Shown piece after piece: positions 37,258 through 48,500 of a stretch of DNA of 64,000 bases. The notes beneath the pieces are model-generated. The model was not told where the DNA came from. It made no database searches and worked only from the letters and a program-made list of their open reading frames with translations. The DNA comes from Nothobranchius furzeri. Its lineage: Eukaryota > Chordata > Actinopteri > Cyprinodontiformes > Nothobranchiidae. The number at the start of each line of letters is the position of its first letter. Positions within the stretch are counted from its first letter, which is position 1. Where the stretch lies: assembly GCF_043380555.1 (NCBI RefSeq), contig NC_091752.1:2154875-2218874 (forward strand), written 5' to 3'. Position numbers and translations under genes: made by a program.

Positions 37258-37574
37258 TAGGGTTGGGCGATATGGCCTAAAATTAATATCACAATATATT
37301 GAGGATTTCACCTTGATAACGATGAATGGACGATAACTACATGTATGCGCAGAAACAAAAGTTGTCCACTAGATGGGGCTGTCACATGTATCTCGTTGAG
37401 TCACATTTTTATGTGACTCAAGGTGGTACAGCTTCTTAAAGGGACATGAATACTGCCAAGCTACACACATCTTTTTGTTTTTTTGTTATCAGATGTATTG
37501 ACATGGGAAAAATTATCACGATAAGAGTCAGAAATTTCGATAAAGATAAAAATTCGATTTACTACCCATCCCTA
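37258..37574. mobile_element. Small hAT-like MITE (TAGGGTTGGGCGATATGG type)
   Basis: A 317-bp segment beginning TAGGGTTGGGCGATATGG and ending GATTTACTACCCATCCCTA, with internal ATATCAC/ATAACGA-rich sequence typical of the small hAT-like MITEs of fish. The flanking 8-mers agree poorly, so the boundaries rest on the termini. It sits in Tc1 relic C. Confidence 0.6.
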
Positions 37575-37713
37575 ATTCAGAGTTATTAAAAAAGAAAAAC
37601 TGAAATATCACATCGTCCTAAGTATTCAAACCATTAGCTCAGTATTTCGTAGAAGCACCTTTTGAGCTAATACAGCCACGAGTCTTCTTGGTAAAGATGC
37701 AACAAGTTTCTTA

Positions 37714-38034
37714 TGGGCCATTCCCATCTGTACCGGGTCGGCCCGGGCCGGGTAGCCCCAGTCGGCCCCAGCCTGGCCCGGTTGATTCCACACATCCTTG
37801 TCTTAAGCCCATGTGGGCTGATTCTACCCACCAATCAGAGGCTTGCTCTAATGGAAGGTGTGAATTTGCTGTCAGCAGTGGGTGTGTTGGCCCTGGTCGG
37901 CCTGAAGCAGACCCCCTCGAGAAGAGGGCTGAGAATGAGCCTTGGTTGGCCCGGAAAAATACCAGGCCACCCAGATATGTAAACAACCTACGCTACCCGG
38001 CCCGGGCCGACCCGGTACAGATGGGAATGGCCCA
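37714..38034. mobile_element. PIF/Harbinger-like MITE with 43-bp perfect inverted repeats
   Basis: This 321-bp element has perfect 43-bp terminal repeats starting TGGGCCATTCCCATCTGTAC and continuing through a very GC-rich CGGGTCGGCCCGGGCCGGGT. It is flanked by TTA on both sides (37,711-37,713 and 38,035-38,037), the 3-bp TWA target of PIF/Harbinger. It interrupts Tc1 relic C between wording that is continuous in other Tc1 copies. There is no coding frame of note. Perfect repeats suggest recent movement. Confidence 0.85.
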
Positions 38035-38450
38035 TTACATCTGGATTTGGGGATCCTCTACCATTCCTTTAAGCAGATCCTCTCCAGTTCTGTCAGGTTG
38101 GATAGTGAACGTTGGTGGACAGCCATTTTTAGGTCTCTCCAGACATGCTCAATTGGGTTTAAGTCAGGGCTCTGGCTGGGCCTTTCAAGAACAGTCACAG
38201 AGTTGCTGTGAAGTCACTCCATTAATTTAGCTGTGTGCTTAGAGTCATTGTCATGTTGGAAGGTAAACTTTTTACCCAGTCTGAGGTCCTGAGTAGGTGG
38301 AGAAGGTTCTTGTCCAGGATATCCCTGAACTTGGCCGCATTCATCATTCCCTCAATTGTAACCAGTCGTCCTGTCCCTGCAGTTGAAAAACACCCCAACA
38401 GCATGATGCTGCCACCGCCATGCTTCACTGTGGGGACTGTATTGGACAAG

Positions 38451-39906
38451 CAGTGTTGGGAAAGTTACTTTTAAAAAGTAATTAGTTATAGTTACTTATG
38501 ACTTTGTCAAAAAAGTAACTCAGTTACTAACTGAGTTACGAGATTATAAAAGTAACTGATTACCAAGAAAAATAACTACTTAGTTACTTTTTTCATTAAA
38601 GAATGCAAGAAAAATGGGTTAATTAAACTTACATAATTTACTATAAATGACTACAATAGTGAAATATAAATGACTAATGACTGGAACATAATACAATGTA
38701 TGTTAAAATGTTTTTATAAACCTGAATAATTTAAATAAATAAGCACTTAACAGGAGGAACTACTAACAGGAGCATTACACTTATCTAGACTATTAAAAGG
38801 TCACTGTGTGATATTTAACAAGACCCCAATCAGCTAAAATTTAAAATTGCAAATTGAAACACCTGTAAAGGTTCCCGATCCTTTAAATGGTCTCTCAGTC
38901 TAGTTAAATTACAGAAATAAATGTAATTTTGAACAGTATTTTCATTTTTCCAGCTTCACATAATTGTGTGTTTTTAGTAGCATTTCTGTTGCTGCTAATC
39001 TAGTAACGGTTAAATAAATAAATAAAATCCTTTAAAATGACACTAGAAGAGGCACAAGCCTGATGGAGGACTTACATTTACTAACGTGGGTCAGACCCAA
39101 CCACAGAAGAGCTGAAGCTGGGTGGTAAACACACACAGGTAGTTCTAGTAACACCTGAGCTCCATGACGTCTGAGACTGATGCATCAGTGTTACAGCGGG
39201 ACTAAAGACATGATCAGAAACAGGTTACAGCTGGATGATCTAGGAAGGTAGAAGATCAGGACGTCTGAGCGGTGAACAGGTGAGCGGACCTTCGCGATGT
39301 CCCGCTGTCACGCTAAGAAGGGCACGGCTGCAGATCCACACCTGCAGCCGTAGATATTCATCACGTCTTCCTCGTTCTTCATGGGCCGTGATGCGCTTGG
39401 ATGAAAACATCTGCCTCTTTAGCTCCTGATCAGCTGATGACAGCTTCAACACACCGCGCTGCTTAACGCACGCTTTTCCTTATCAGTAACAGAAACGATT
39501 GTTTTGATAAAAGAAGATGGTAATTAATTAGTTTGCTCGTTACTGAAAGAAATATTTTTTTTAGTAACGCGGTTGTTTTAAACGGCGTTATTCCCATCAC
39601 TGCTCTGTTGTGTCTACAGCATGCGGTGACAGTGACAACACTGAGGGTCTCCGCCCACCCGGCCAATCATCATCGTGTTTGTAAGTGCGTTACCGACACC
39701 TCTCTCTCCCTGGCTGCAGCTGAAGTGTGGCGGTCAGAAAGCCTCACAACGTTCGACAAGTACATAGTAACGCACAACCTTCCGTCCCCAGTAACGGTAA
39801 CGGAGTTGCAACAGTGGGAAAAGTAATTAATTAGATTATTCCGTTACCTAAAAAAAGAATGCCGTTAGTAACGCCGTTATTTTAAACGGCATTATTCCCA
39901 TCACTG
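38451..39906. mobile_element. Non-autonomous hAT element, copy 2
   Basis: A 1,456-bp element from CAGTGTTGGGAAAGTTAC to AACGGCATTATTCCCATCACTG, flanked by TGGACAAG (38,443-38,450) and TGGTCAAG (39,907-39,914), matching at 7 of 8. It is the reverse-orientation relative of 33,497-34,942, sharing the CTGAAGCTGGGTGG, CATGACGTCTGAGACTG and GTTACAGCTGGATGATC interior. It splits the transposase of Tc1 relic C. Confidence 0.88.
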
Positions 39907-42041
39907 TGGTCAAGTGATGAGCAGTGCCTTGTTTTCTCCACACATACCGCTTAGAATTAAGGCCAAAAAGTTCTACCTTGATCTCATCAGACCAGAGAAT
40001 CTCATTTCTCACCATCTCGGGGTCCTTCAGGCGTCTTAGCAAACTCCATGCAGGTTTTTATGCGTCTTGCACTGAGGAGAGGCCTCCAATGGGTCACTCT
40101 GCCATAAAGCCCTGACTGGTGGAGGGTTACAGTGATGGTTCATTTTCTACAACTTTCTCCCATCTCCTGACTGCATCTCTGGACCTCTGCCACAGTGACC
40201 TTTGGGTTCTTCTTTTCCTCTCTCACCAAGGCTCCTCTTCCCCGGTAGCTCAGTTTCGCTGGAAGGTCTTTTCTAAGAAGGGTTCTGGTTGTCCCAAACA
40301 TCATCCATTTAAGGATTATGAAGGCCACTGTGCTCTTAGGAACCTTAAGTGAAGCAGAGATGTTCTTTTTTCTAACTTCGTTCGGTGGTTAGAGTCATTG
40401 TCATGTTGGAAGGTAAACCTTTGGCCCAGTCAACAGGATAAGAACGTCAGTCTGAGCCCCAGACTGAGGTGGATGACAGCGGGCTGCTCGATGCGGGTGA
40501 TGAGGAAGCTGAAGGTGATGCGAACTCAGACCTCCTCGACTTGGACATGGAAGAGGAGGATGAGGACTCCACCTTCCCAACTCAACACTCTAGGACACCT
40601 AGCAGCACTAGGGTGGCATCACAGGGGGACACCAATCTGTACGAGGTTTGCAGACGAGCAGCGGCGAAGCTTAACATTCAGTGGCCGGCAGCCCAAGGGG
40701 CAGAAGGGGTAGAACCTGTATGATGGTAAGAGGCTCCCACTATCCTCCTCTACACCCAAGCAGCTCTTGCCGGCTGTCCCAGCATGCATGAGAGAAATGA
40801 GCCGTTACTGGTCTAGCCTATTTAAGAGCAAACTCCCCACCAAGGGATGCTCTAAACTGGAGGTGCGTGGGATGGGAGAATTGGGGCTGGCCGAATCCCC
40901 AGTGGTGGAGCCTTCAATGGCATACCAACTTCACAACTGCAGATCCGTGTCAGCATCATCTAGCATCGCTCTCCCATCTAAAATGGATCGTCTCACGGCA
41001 TCCATTTTTCAGAGGATGTACAAATATGCTGGCCAATCTGTGTGTTCCCTCAATGCAGTTACTTTCGTCAGCTTATCAAGGAGAAATCCTGGAGGAAATG
41101 GGTCATCAGCTGGACTTCGGGGAGCCTAACCTGTTTTATGGGATGAAATTTGTGTGGTCAATGATCTCATCCTACGCTCTTCTAGAGCAGCAGTCCAGGG
41201 CTGTGGACGTGTGATGGGATTGGCGGTTTTGGGTGAGAGAGCCTTGTGACTAAACCTGTCAAGCCTAGGTGACACCCAGAAAGCTGATATCGTGGATGCA
41301 GCATATAACCCTACCAAAGGTGTCTTTGGCCCTGCCTTGAAGAAGATGACTGAGACAAGTACCCGCAGAAAGCCGGAAGGTGAGGCCTTCAATCTCTGCT
41401 TGCCTCGTAAACATAACCCTCTGCCAACTCAGGTACCCAAGCCTGGGTTTGCAGCAGCTGCCACTGCTGCAAAGGGTCGACAAGGTGGGGCTAGACCACA
41501 GTGATCAGCAGGTGGTCAGCCAAACAAGGCGGAGAACCCTCGCCCATGGGGGATGCACCCCTTTGCAGCAGCAGTAGCAGCAGCCAGGAACCTCTCGTCT
41601 CACCCCAGCAAGGGCAAGAGGAAGAAGACATCCTAACTGCTCTTGCTTCTCCTCTCCAAAAAAGAGGTTATCAGAGGGAAAAAACAGACCTCTGCGTTCA
41701 GGGTTCAAACACTCCTGTGGTTCCCAGTCCAGCAGGAGTTTTGTTCACTCCTCCCTCTTCAGTTCAGAGAGACGAGTGTGTGGTGCAGAAAACCCAGTGT
41801 CGCCAAACACTTTTCAGTTTTCAAATGAGCAAACAGTCAGTGTCACCAAGCACTTTGCTCCCAAATGTGTGCAAAAATGTTCATGGGGATCGTTTAAAAA
41901 TAAAGACAGCTTTTCTGCAGCCAGGCATTCAGCCAAGGGCAGAAAGCTCCCCACAAAAAAATAAACAAGCCCCATCAGGTCCCTTTGTGCCCAGCAGAGG
42001 GCCCTCTCGCTCTTCCCACGGGATGAGTCGAGGCTGCTCGG

Positions 42042-42960
42042 GTGACGGAGATGACGTCACCCAACAGCGGCTCGCTTTCGACTCGGGCCGAGAGGTGGCG
42101 CACATGTGCAGCTCCCTCTTTTGTTCTGATGACAATTGGTCGGGGTTACAGGTTTCAGTTTGCCTCAAAACCGTCCCGTTTCAATGGGATAATAACGTCA
42201 GTGGCAAAAGAGGACTCAGCGCATATCCTGGAAGAAGAAATCGCTTCACTGTTGAACAAAAAAGTGATCAGGATAGTGCCGAGCGACGAGGCCCACCAGG
42301 GTTTTTATTGGCGCTACTTCCTCATTCCAAAGAAGGACGGGAAATCTCTCTGTCCCATACTCGACCTGCGTGTATTAAACAATCACTTATGCAAGTACAC
42401 TTTCAGAATGTTGACTCACCAAACACTCTGCCGTTCCGTCCGCCTAGCAGATTGGTTTGTCACGATCGATCATGCGGATGCCTATTTTCATTTCTGTATT
42501 TATCCTCCACACATGAAATTTCTCAGGTTTGCCGATCAGGGCACAGCCTACGAGTTTCAAACCATCCCGTTCGGGCTGTTATTAGCACCGAGGGTAATCA
42601 CCAAATGTGTGGAGGCAGCGCTGCCCTCACTTGAGGATTCACGGGATCAGAATTTTCTCTTACATGTGTGGCAAGGTGGATTAACGAGGGCCCGGGCGGG
42701 ATTCGATCCCCAGACTCCTGGGTGAGAGTCATACTCTCTAACCAGTCAGCCAAAGGGACAGCCCCGTGGCCAAGTAGCCAGGGCGCATGATCAATCGGGA
42801 CACTGTGACAGGACGCTCACACTGTCACACATAGACGATTATCTGATTTGCGCTCCCTCCCCGGAGCTAGCAACCAGCGACATGCTGGTGGTGTTGAACC
42901 ATCTGACTGACCTGGGTTTCAAAATAAACTGGACAAAGAGCAGTTTATTCCCCAGACAGT
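42042..42960 (+). pseudogene. DIRS-type reverse transcriptase, interrupted
   Basis: The first part reads LIPKKDGKSLCPILDLRVLN, MLTHQTLCRSVRLADWFVTI, DHADAYFHFCIYPPHMKFLR and IPFGLLLAPRVITKC. It breaks at about 42,660. About 120-165 bp later the frame resumes with IDDYLICAPSPELATSDMLV and LTDLGFKINWTKSSLFPRQ, which holds the DD catalytic pair. The DWFVTID/DAYFH wording and DDYLICAPS block are typical of DIRS rather than Gypsy enzymes. Confidence 0.72.
42668..42765 (-). repeat. tRNA-like insertion inside the DIRS reverse transcriptase
   Basis: On the minus strand, GGCTGACTGGTTAGAGAGTA then TGACTCTCACCCAGGAGTC and GGGATCGAATCCCGCCCG resembles a tRNA with A box, anticodon arm (loop including CTCACC) and B box GATCGAATCC. 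The stems are imperfect, so it is more likely a tRNA-derived SINE head or tRNA pseudogene than a working tRNA. Confidence 0.45.
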
Positions 42961-43682
42961 GCACATAATATCGGAGTCTTCAGATAAACTCACTCTCTTC
43001 TCGCTGTCAGAAGAGAGGATCGCGTCTTTCACACAGTGTGTCGCACGCTTTCAGCTAGGAAACCATGTCTCGTACAGACGTTGCCTGCACCTTCTCGGCC
43101 TCATGGCATCAATGACTTCAGTGGTGCGACTAGGGCTTCTCAATTCCCTTCTTGCATTAACGGTAAGAAATCTTACGAATCAGTAGGAGGGGTTGCTTGG
43201 CCATGGATATACTGGGTGGGCGGAGCCTGGGCACGGCACAACCGGTCCGTCAGGGACAGACGTGGTGTCACTGGAGCTTCCGTAGTTGGTCACGCCAGGG
43301 CGATTCCCATAGTGAAACACCTCACTCTGTTTTCAAAGAACCGGGGTTTACATAACGTAACCATGGCCAGATCTGTACCTTGCCACAATTCTGTCTCTGA
43401 GCTCTTCAGGCAGTTCCTTTGACCTCATCATTCTCATTTGCTCTGGCATGCATTGTTTGCTGTAAGGTCTTACATTGACAGGTGTGTGGCTTTCCTAATC
43501 AGGTCCAATTAGTAAAATCACACACAGCTGGACTCCAATGAAGATGTAGGACCATTCTTAAGCATGATTATATGTTCTTGGTTTGTTTTCTGATCTGGTA
43601 TTGAACTTGGGTCCAAATCTGGACATTTTTGTTGTACAACAGAAATGTTGAAATACTAAAATAGTGCTGTACTGAAGAAGCG

Positions 43683-44070
43683 AGACAGAATGAGACCCAT
43701 ATTTACCGCCTTCTGCAAAAGACGGAAAGTAAGTGGCGATTGTTAAAAGGAGACTATGCCGTTGTGGCTTGCTTTTAGCACCCGTAGTGTCCGTTTAGTA
43801 GAACCAAGAGCTAAATCTATCTTCATCATGATCCAAAACATGCAGGCAACGTGCTGTAACCTGAATGCAGTGCTAGGTATGTCAGCTCAATTTTTTCTGA
43901 GTCCCAACAGACCGGACCGGCACCTCTAAAGTTGAAAGTGGAATATTCTGGCCACAGGGGGCGGTGGGGACTGGGTTGTCTTTCATTAACCCTGTAAAGG
44001 GTCCATTTAGCACAGACTGGCTCAAAAAAATAATTAAAAATATGAAATAGTTGCAAAGTATCCCTTTAAT
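43683..44070. repeat. Possible T2/Kolobok-type MITE fragment
   Basis: The right edge, read inward, is TTAAAGGGATACTTTGCAAC (44,052-44,071, minus strand), matching the TTAAAGGRR start of T2-MITEs. A matching left end was not found, so this may be a one-ended fragment. Confidence 0.4.
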
Positions 44071-44071
44071 G

Positions 44072-45404
44072 TGTTTGCTTATTTTATCTGTGTGCCCTTT
44101 AGGAAAATATTTTACAAACTGCTGGATGGATGTTAATGAATCTCTCAGAAACTCTTCACTGATTGCTCATCTACAACTGTTCAATCATTCTAATTCAAGA
44201 TGGCCACCACAGTCAAATTAATTTGAAAAACACAAAAACAGATAAAACTCAGTCGATCTACACAAACTGAGCTAAACCTTGGTCATGTAATGGCTAAAAG
44301 TCACACGCATCACATACTCTGAGTGCAAACTAAAGAATCATTAACATCAACTACTGGAATCAACCCCGTCAGTCTGTTACTAAAATCATCAGGAGAGAGG
44401 CGAGGAACACGCCACCTCAGGAACTTCTCTCACAGGATGCCTCACACATAGAACAGTTTAATAAAGTTATCCGTTTAGACTCGGACCTGAAAATCTCTCA
44501 CTCATCAACCTTAAGGTACATGTGTTTAATAACTGCACTATTATTCATGCCGCCCACTGATAGTTGAAACAAAAACATGGGATACAAGAGGTCATCAACT
44601 CAAAGTTACCTCTTAAATTCAAGCTCACTGTGAAAACTCAGCCCAGAGAATGAAGCTTACTGAAGTCACAGTCAAGTCCATAAACAAGCCAAAATGAGTA
44701 GTTTCTTCCAAGTAGTTACAGTTCCTGCGGATTAACTATTATGATCTTTATTATTTCTGATTGCTTCACCAGCTGTGGCCTCGGAGGCCTTTCATCACAA
44801 CCACAAGACCCTGATTAAAGACAAGGAAATGGAGATTGTAGTAATAATATCAGCTTCCACACAACTCTAAGCTGTGAATATGAACTTTTGTTTATAAAAG
44901 TGGCTTTGCTCAGCTCAGCTTTCCTTTGAGAAAGTAATGCCCAGGAATCCTACTTATACAATGGACTTGGGTTAGAGCTGCTCCACTGATCCAAAGAAGT
45001 AAAACCAACAATGTTAGAGCAGATGCATGCATACAACAGTCAACAGAGTCACAGACACAAACAAGGCTTACCTACCGCACCAACATATCTGGTTCTAGTG
45101 TAAACAACACAAGTGTATGCTCAAAAGGGGTACTTTCCATGCTAGTATTCTGTGAATGTTTTACTACTTTGTTTAATGAATTTGAATGTGGAAGAGTGGA
45201 CATGAATGAGATGAGATGCACATTCTTAAGTGAAAACAATTTGGGTTGTGAATTATTCAACTGGAGTAAACTCAGACAGACATAAGGTCTTTGATTTCGG
45301 GGTTTCAGCGGTTTAGTTTCTACTCACTGGGGCTAAAAAGCCTCAGGTGGCAAAATTAAAACATCTACTCTTATTTACGCTGTTTGTGGCATTATTGCTG
45401 CACT
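44072..45404. other. Intergenic sequence, no feature seen
   Basis: AT-rich intergenic sequence with short unsupported frames only. Confidence 0.5.
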
Positions 45405-45501
45405 GGTTAGAACAGCGGTTCCCAAACTTATTTAGCCGCGCACCCCCTTCTATGTCCCGACCATGTTGACGCACCCCCCAGCCCCACATCAGGGCATGGC
45501 T

Positions 45502-45566
45502 ATATATATATATATATATATCTATATCTATATATATCTATATCTATATATATATATATATATATG

Positions 45567-45602
<36 letters not shown>
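45502..45602. repeat. (AT)n low-complexity tract
   Basis: Mixed TATATA/TATCTA repeats of about 100 bp between the outer and nested hAT ends. Confidence 0.95.
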
Positions 45603-45606
<4 letters not shown>

Positions 45607-45623
45607 CAGACGTCACGCTAAAC

Positions 45624-46831
45624 CAGGGGTCGGCAACCTGTTCCCATCAAAGAGCCATTATTACCCGTTTCCCACAGTAAAGAAAGCACCGCAGCAGCCG
45701 CGGCGTTGTGGGCGGGGCCTACCCTCAGACAGCAGAGAGCTGCTAACAACAGGTGACAGCAGCCGGTACCGGTCGCTCGTGTACGTCAAAGTTATCTTTC
45801 ATAAGACGATAATCAATAAAACGATTTATAGAAAATGGATCCAGAAGTTGTAGCCCGCCTCTGCCTACAGTATTTTGATATGTTTCACCCTGTTGGTGGT
45901 TTTACTGAGCAGGTGCCACTTTTGTCATACGTTTCTTTTTAAAACATGTTTAGACTGTTCAGAATACAAATCCAGGGTCTGTCACGTTTGATTGTTGTAA
46001 TTAAACTCTGTAGGTGGGGAAGGTCAGAAAAGGATCCGATCATTTTGTTTTCCCTCATTTACAGCGACGGAGATAACGGCGCAGTGCGCCTGGCTCTGGT
46101 GTTAATCAAGTTTAATTTGCAACAATTTTCACAAGAAAACAGAACAGTTAGAAGCAGGGCTTGTGTTGACCGGACAGTTCCCGTATTTGACCGTTTATTT
46201 TGACGGAGAAAGAATAGAAAGAATTACCCCGACGCATGCAGACAAACTGACACTTTATTTGTTACGCACATCGCAGATGTAGCTAAATCACTCAAAAAAA
46301 GATTCCCATCTGAACATCTGAGCTGGACACCGCTCAGCGCAGCTCACTGTCAGCACGTACGTACGGTGCACAGTGAGCTGAAGATGTGGAGAGGGGCTTG
46401 GAACACGTTGCAGAACCAGAGCGCATGCGGGAAGATTCCTTCCACTGAAGCGAGAATTTTCCAAACCCGGTCTCTCAGAGAGACTTGTCACTTAGAAAAT
46501 GTTCCCTGATGATGAAACTTTGGCTGAATAGCGCTTGTTCCTGTCTCCAATGTGGCGACGCATCCAGGAGCCGTCTGAGGAGAATCCCAGAATCTCACAT
46601 CGTCTTCAGCTCAGAAAGCGCCGATATGATTACGCACAAGCGTGACGCATCAACCCGGTCTCACAGTAGACCGGGTTGGACCTGTTCAGGTTTACGCAGA
46701 CAATCTTTACATTTAGAATTAGCTTACAGATGTAAAATTTATGCAGTAAAATATAAAGCATTTTATTTAAATATCCATTCATTATTTTACAAGCACAGAT
46801 GGATGGAAGAGCCGCGGATTGCCAACCCCTG
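45624..46831. mobile_element. Nested hAT-like element carrying the 46.0-46.8 kb module
   Basis: The ends CAGGGGTCGGCAACCTG and (inverted) CAGGGGTTGGCAATCCGCGG are a common fish hAT terminus. The 8-mers outside (CGCTAAAC and AGCTAGGG) match at only 4 positions, so the target duplication is not confirmed. The interior from about 46,011 to 46,800 is nearly repeated at 49,610-50,395. Confidence 0.65.
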
Positions 46832-46849
46832 AGCTAGGGCATGTGCGGA

Positions 46850-46851
<2 letters not shown>

Positions 46852-46900
<49 letters not shown>
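46852..46900. repeat. (CA)n microsatellite
   Basis: About 49 bp of CA repeats inside the outer hAT element. Confidence 0.95.
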
Positions 46901-46901
<1 letters not shown>

Positions 46902-47466
46902 GCAAAATATACTTGTTTTCAATTACGTTTATTGGGCCCACTTACATTTTCTTAGGCCCACCCACAAATGAGTTTCTGGCTACGCTAATGGTGACTTTTG
47001 ACAGACTTCTCTGAGCTCCGCAGCCATTACACTTTTCACCTCGCGCACCCCCTAGGGGCACCCCCAGGGGTGCGCGCAACACACTTTGGGAATCCCTGGG
47101 TTAGAATGTTATGGTGAGCTGAGGACAAGAGGTCTGTTGCAAAACAATATCTAAATGGCTTCTGTGGTTAATTAAAAAAAAGCGTTCCATGTTTTCTTGG
47201 TTCATGATAGATATTAATTTATTTGACAAGAACAATTAATGAGTCTCAAGATAGCTAGCCTTCCATATTTTACTTTTTGCAAATTCCTGGAACACCTGGC
47301 GCTGAATTTATATCATTTATTATTTTTGCAACATCTTTGAGGGATGCATTTAAGGTTGGTAAGTAAAAACAAAACAGTTTTAAACGTTAAAATTTTAACT
47401 AAACTGCTAACTTCTATTATAGCACATTTAAATATGAGAGCCGTGAGAAATGACACAAAACCTTAC

Positions 47467-47558
47467 CAGAATTTCAGTGCATCTTTGGTGCTTTGACTAG
47501 GGTGGTGCTGCACGTAATGGAAGAGACAGAGGAAATTCTCCAGACTCTGAAGGCTGAC
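47467..47558 (-). other. Candidate upstream exon, in frame with LYST (tentative)
   Basis: A 92-nt segment has a strong acceptor (TCTCTTATCAG) at 47,559 and a strong donor (TTCTG/GTAAGG) at 47,467. One frame is open throughout: VSLQSLENFLCLFHYVQHH then PSQSTKDALKF plus two bases. Spliced to the LYST acceptor at 28,028 it would read ...KFCSDMSGAS, in frame with the annotated LYST start. It could be a 5' untranslated exon open by chance, an N-terminal extension, or an exon of an unrelated gene. I do not recognise the peptide. Confidence 0.35.
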
Positions 47559-48498
47559 CTGATAAGAGACACACAAACGAGAAGCAAGAGTAAACAACGT
47601 GACGACTTCTCGTAAAAATCAGGGGAACTGAAATATTGAATGCCGTTAAGAAAACCACGTTCTGTTCTGTGACTGACGTTGTTCCTCCAGGTTTTTAAAA
47701 CACTCGATTTATGTGAAATGCAGTGATGAAAGTCGGTACACGGCTTTTCTCTTTTTAAACCAGCCAAGTCAATCGTAAACAAAGATGAAAACAACTGCGT
47801 TAAGAAGCAAGGACCGTGTAAAGATGACATCGCAGGTGTCAGAGGCAGATCAGGCAGTAAGAAGCTCTCCCAACAAACTGGGACTTTCTTAATGGAGAGA
47901 CGAGGCACCTGACCTCAATTTAACAGCATTACAGCTTTCAGGGAAGTGTGCTAATACCTTCCCGACAAATGGGTGAGTCACTAAACCAGCCTGCTGCTCT
48001 CATCACAGCACACAGGAGGCTAGCTTTACTCTTCTGTTAATCTGACACCACTGATTCATTTAAGGCAACGCTGATCCCTGACTGATGTGGCTGCTCTGAC
48101 CGTCTGGGTCGAGGAGAACAGGTCACTATTGTATCAGTCACATCTCAAACAATCAGAGCTACGATCAGCCTGACAAAGAAACTGAAAAAATCTGACCGAG
48201 TTGACTGAAAAAATAAATAAATAAAAGAAATCTGAATAAAAAGACACACCTATGTTCATCACAGTCTCCATTAGTGTACAAAGACCATGTAGAGAAAAAC
48301 ATTTACCTAAAATATAAAGAAAACTCCTTAAAACTGTAATGTGGTCACTGAATGTTTCAATACAGGTTGTACAATCACCGGCCAATTTATTAGGTCAGAA
48401 TTTAGTATTCTGTAATTTAGTAATATTGGCGTTAAAATTTAATATCAGACAATCTCAGTATTTTTTTTTACTCACACAACTTTTACATACCATGCACA
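47559..48498. other. Intergenic sequence, no feature seen
   Basis: AT-rich sequence with no recognised gene or repeat ends. A 144-codon minus frame at 47,474-47,908 overlaps the candidate exon in another frame and has no family resemblance. Confidence 0.5.
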
Positions 48499-48500
48499 TA

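Larger units (their letters stand above)
40430..43355 (+). mobile_element. DIRS-type retroelement fragment
   Basis: A degenerate element of about 2.9 kb. A gag-like frame (40,469-40,723: acidic LLDLDMEEEDEDS, then YEVCRRAAAKLNIQWPAA) is followed by LPAVPACMREMSRYWSSLFKS and MDRLTASIFQRMYKYAGQS-like sequence. A reverse transcriptase follows at about 42,180-42,960. The right edge CCGGGGTTTACATAACGTAACC near 43,345 resembles DIRS termini. No tyrosine recombinase was found, so the 3' part is deleted or lies outside. Boundaries are approximate. Confidence 0.7.
37119..43590 (-). mobile_element. Decayed Tc1-like element C interrupted by four insertions
   Basis: Recognisable Tc1 blocks lie in this order on the minus strand: 43,362-43,560 (N-terminal side and 5' flank), 39,915-40,350 (DNA-binding end to first catalytic region, with NEILWSDEIKVELFGLNSK at 39,970-40,015), 38,220-38,442 (NTVPTVKHGGGSIMLLGCFS), 38,038-38,220, 37,575-37,710 and 37,119-37,257 (3' flank). 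It is broken by a hAT-like MITE, a Harbinger MITE, a 1.46-kb hAT and a DIRS-type element. Frames are damaged, so it is a relic. Confidence 0.75.
45413..47098. mobile_element. hAT element with perfect 8-bp target duplication, nested
   Basis: A 1,686-bp segment from CAGCGGTTCCCAAACTTATT to ACACTTTGGGAATCCCTG, flanked by identical GGTTAGAA (45,405-45,412 and 47,099-47,106). The subterminal CGCGCACCCCC blocks also pair. It contains (AT)n at about 45,502-45,600, a nested hAT (45,624-46,831) and a (CA)n tract at about 46,852-46,900. No transposase of its own is visible. Confidence 0.88.

Noticed and set aside
48134..48385. 83-codon minus-strand frame near the Tc1 relic
   Set aside because: AT-rich, low information, no motif and no splice support.
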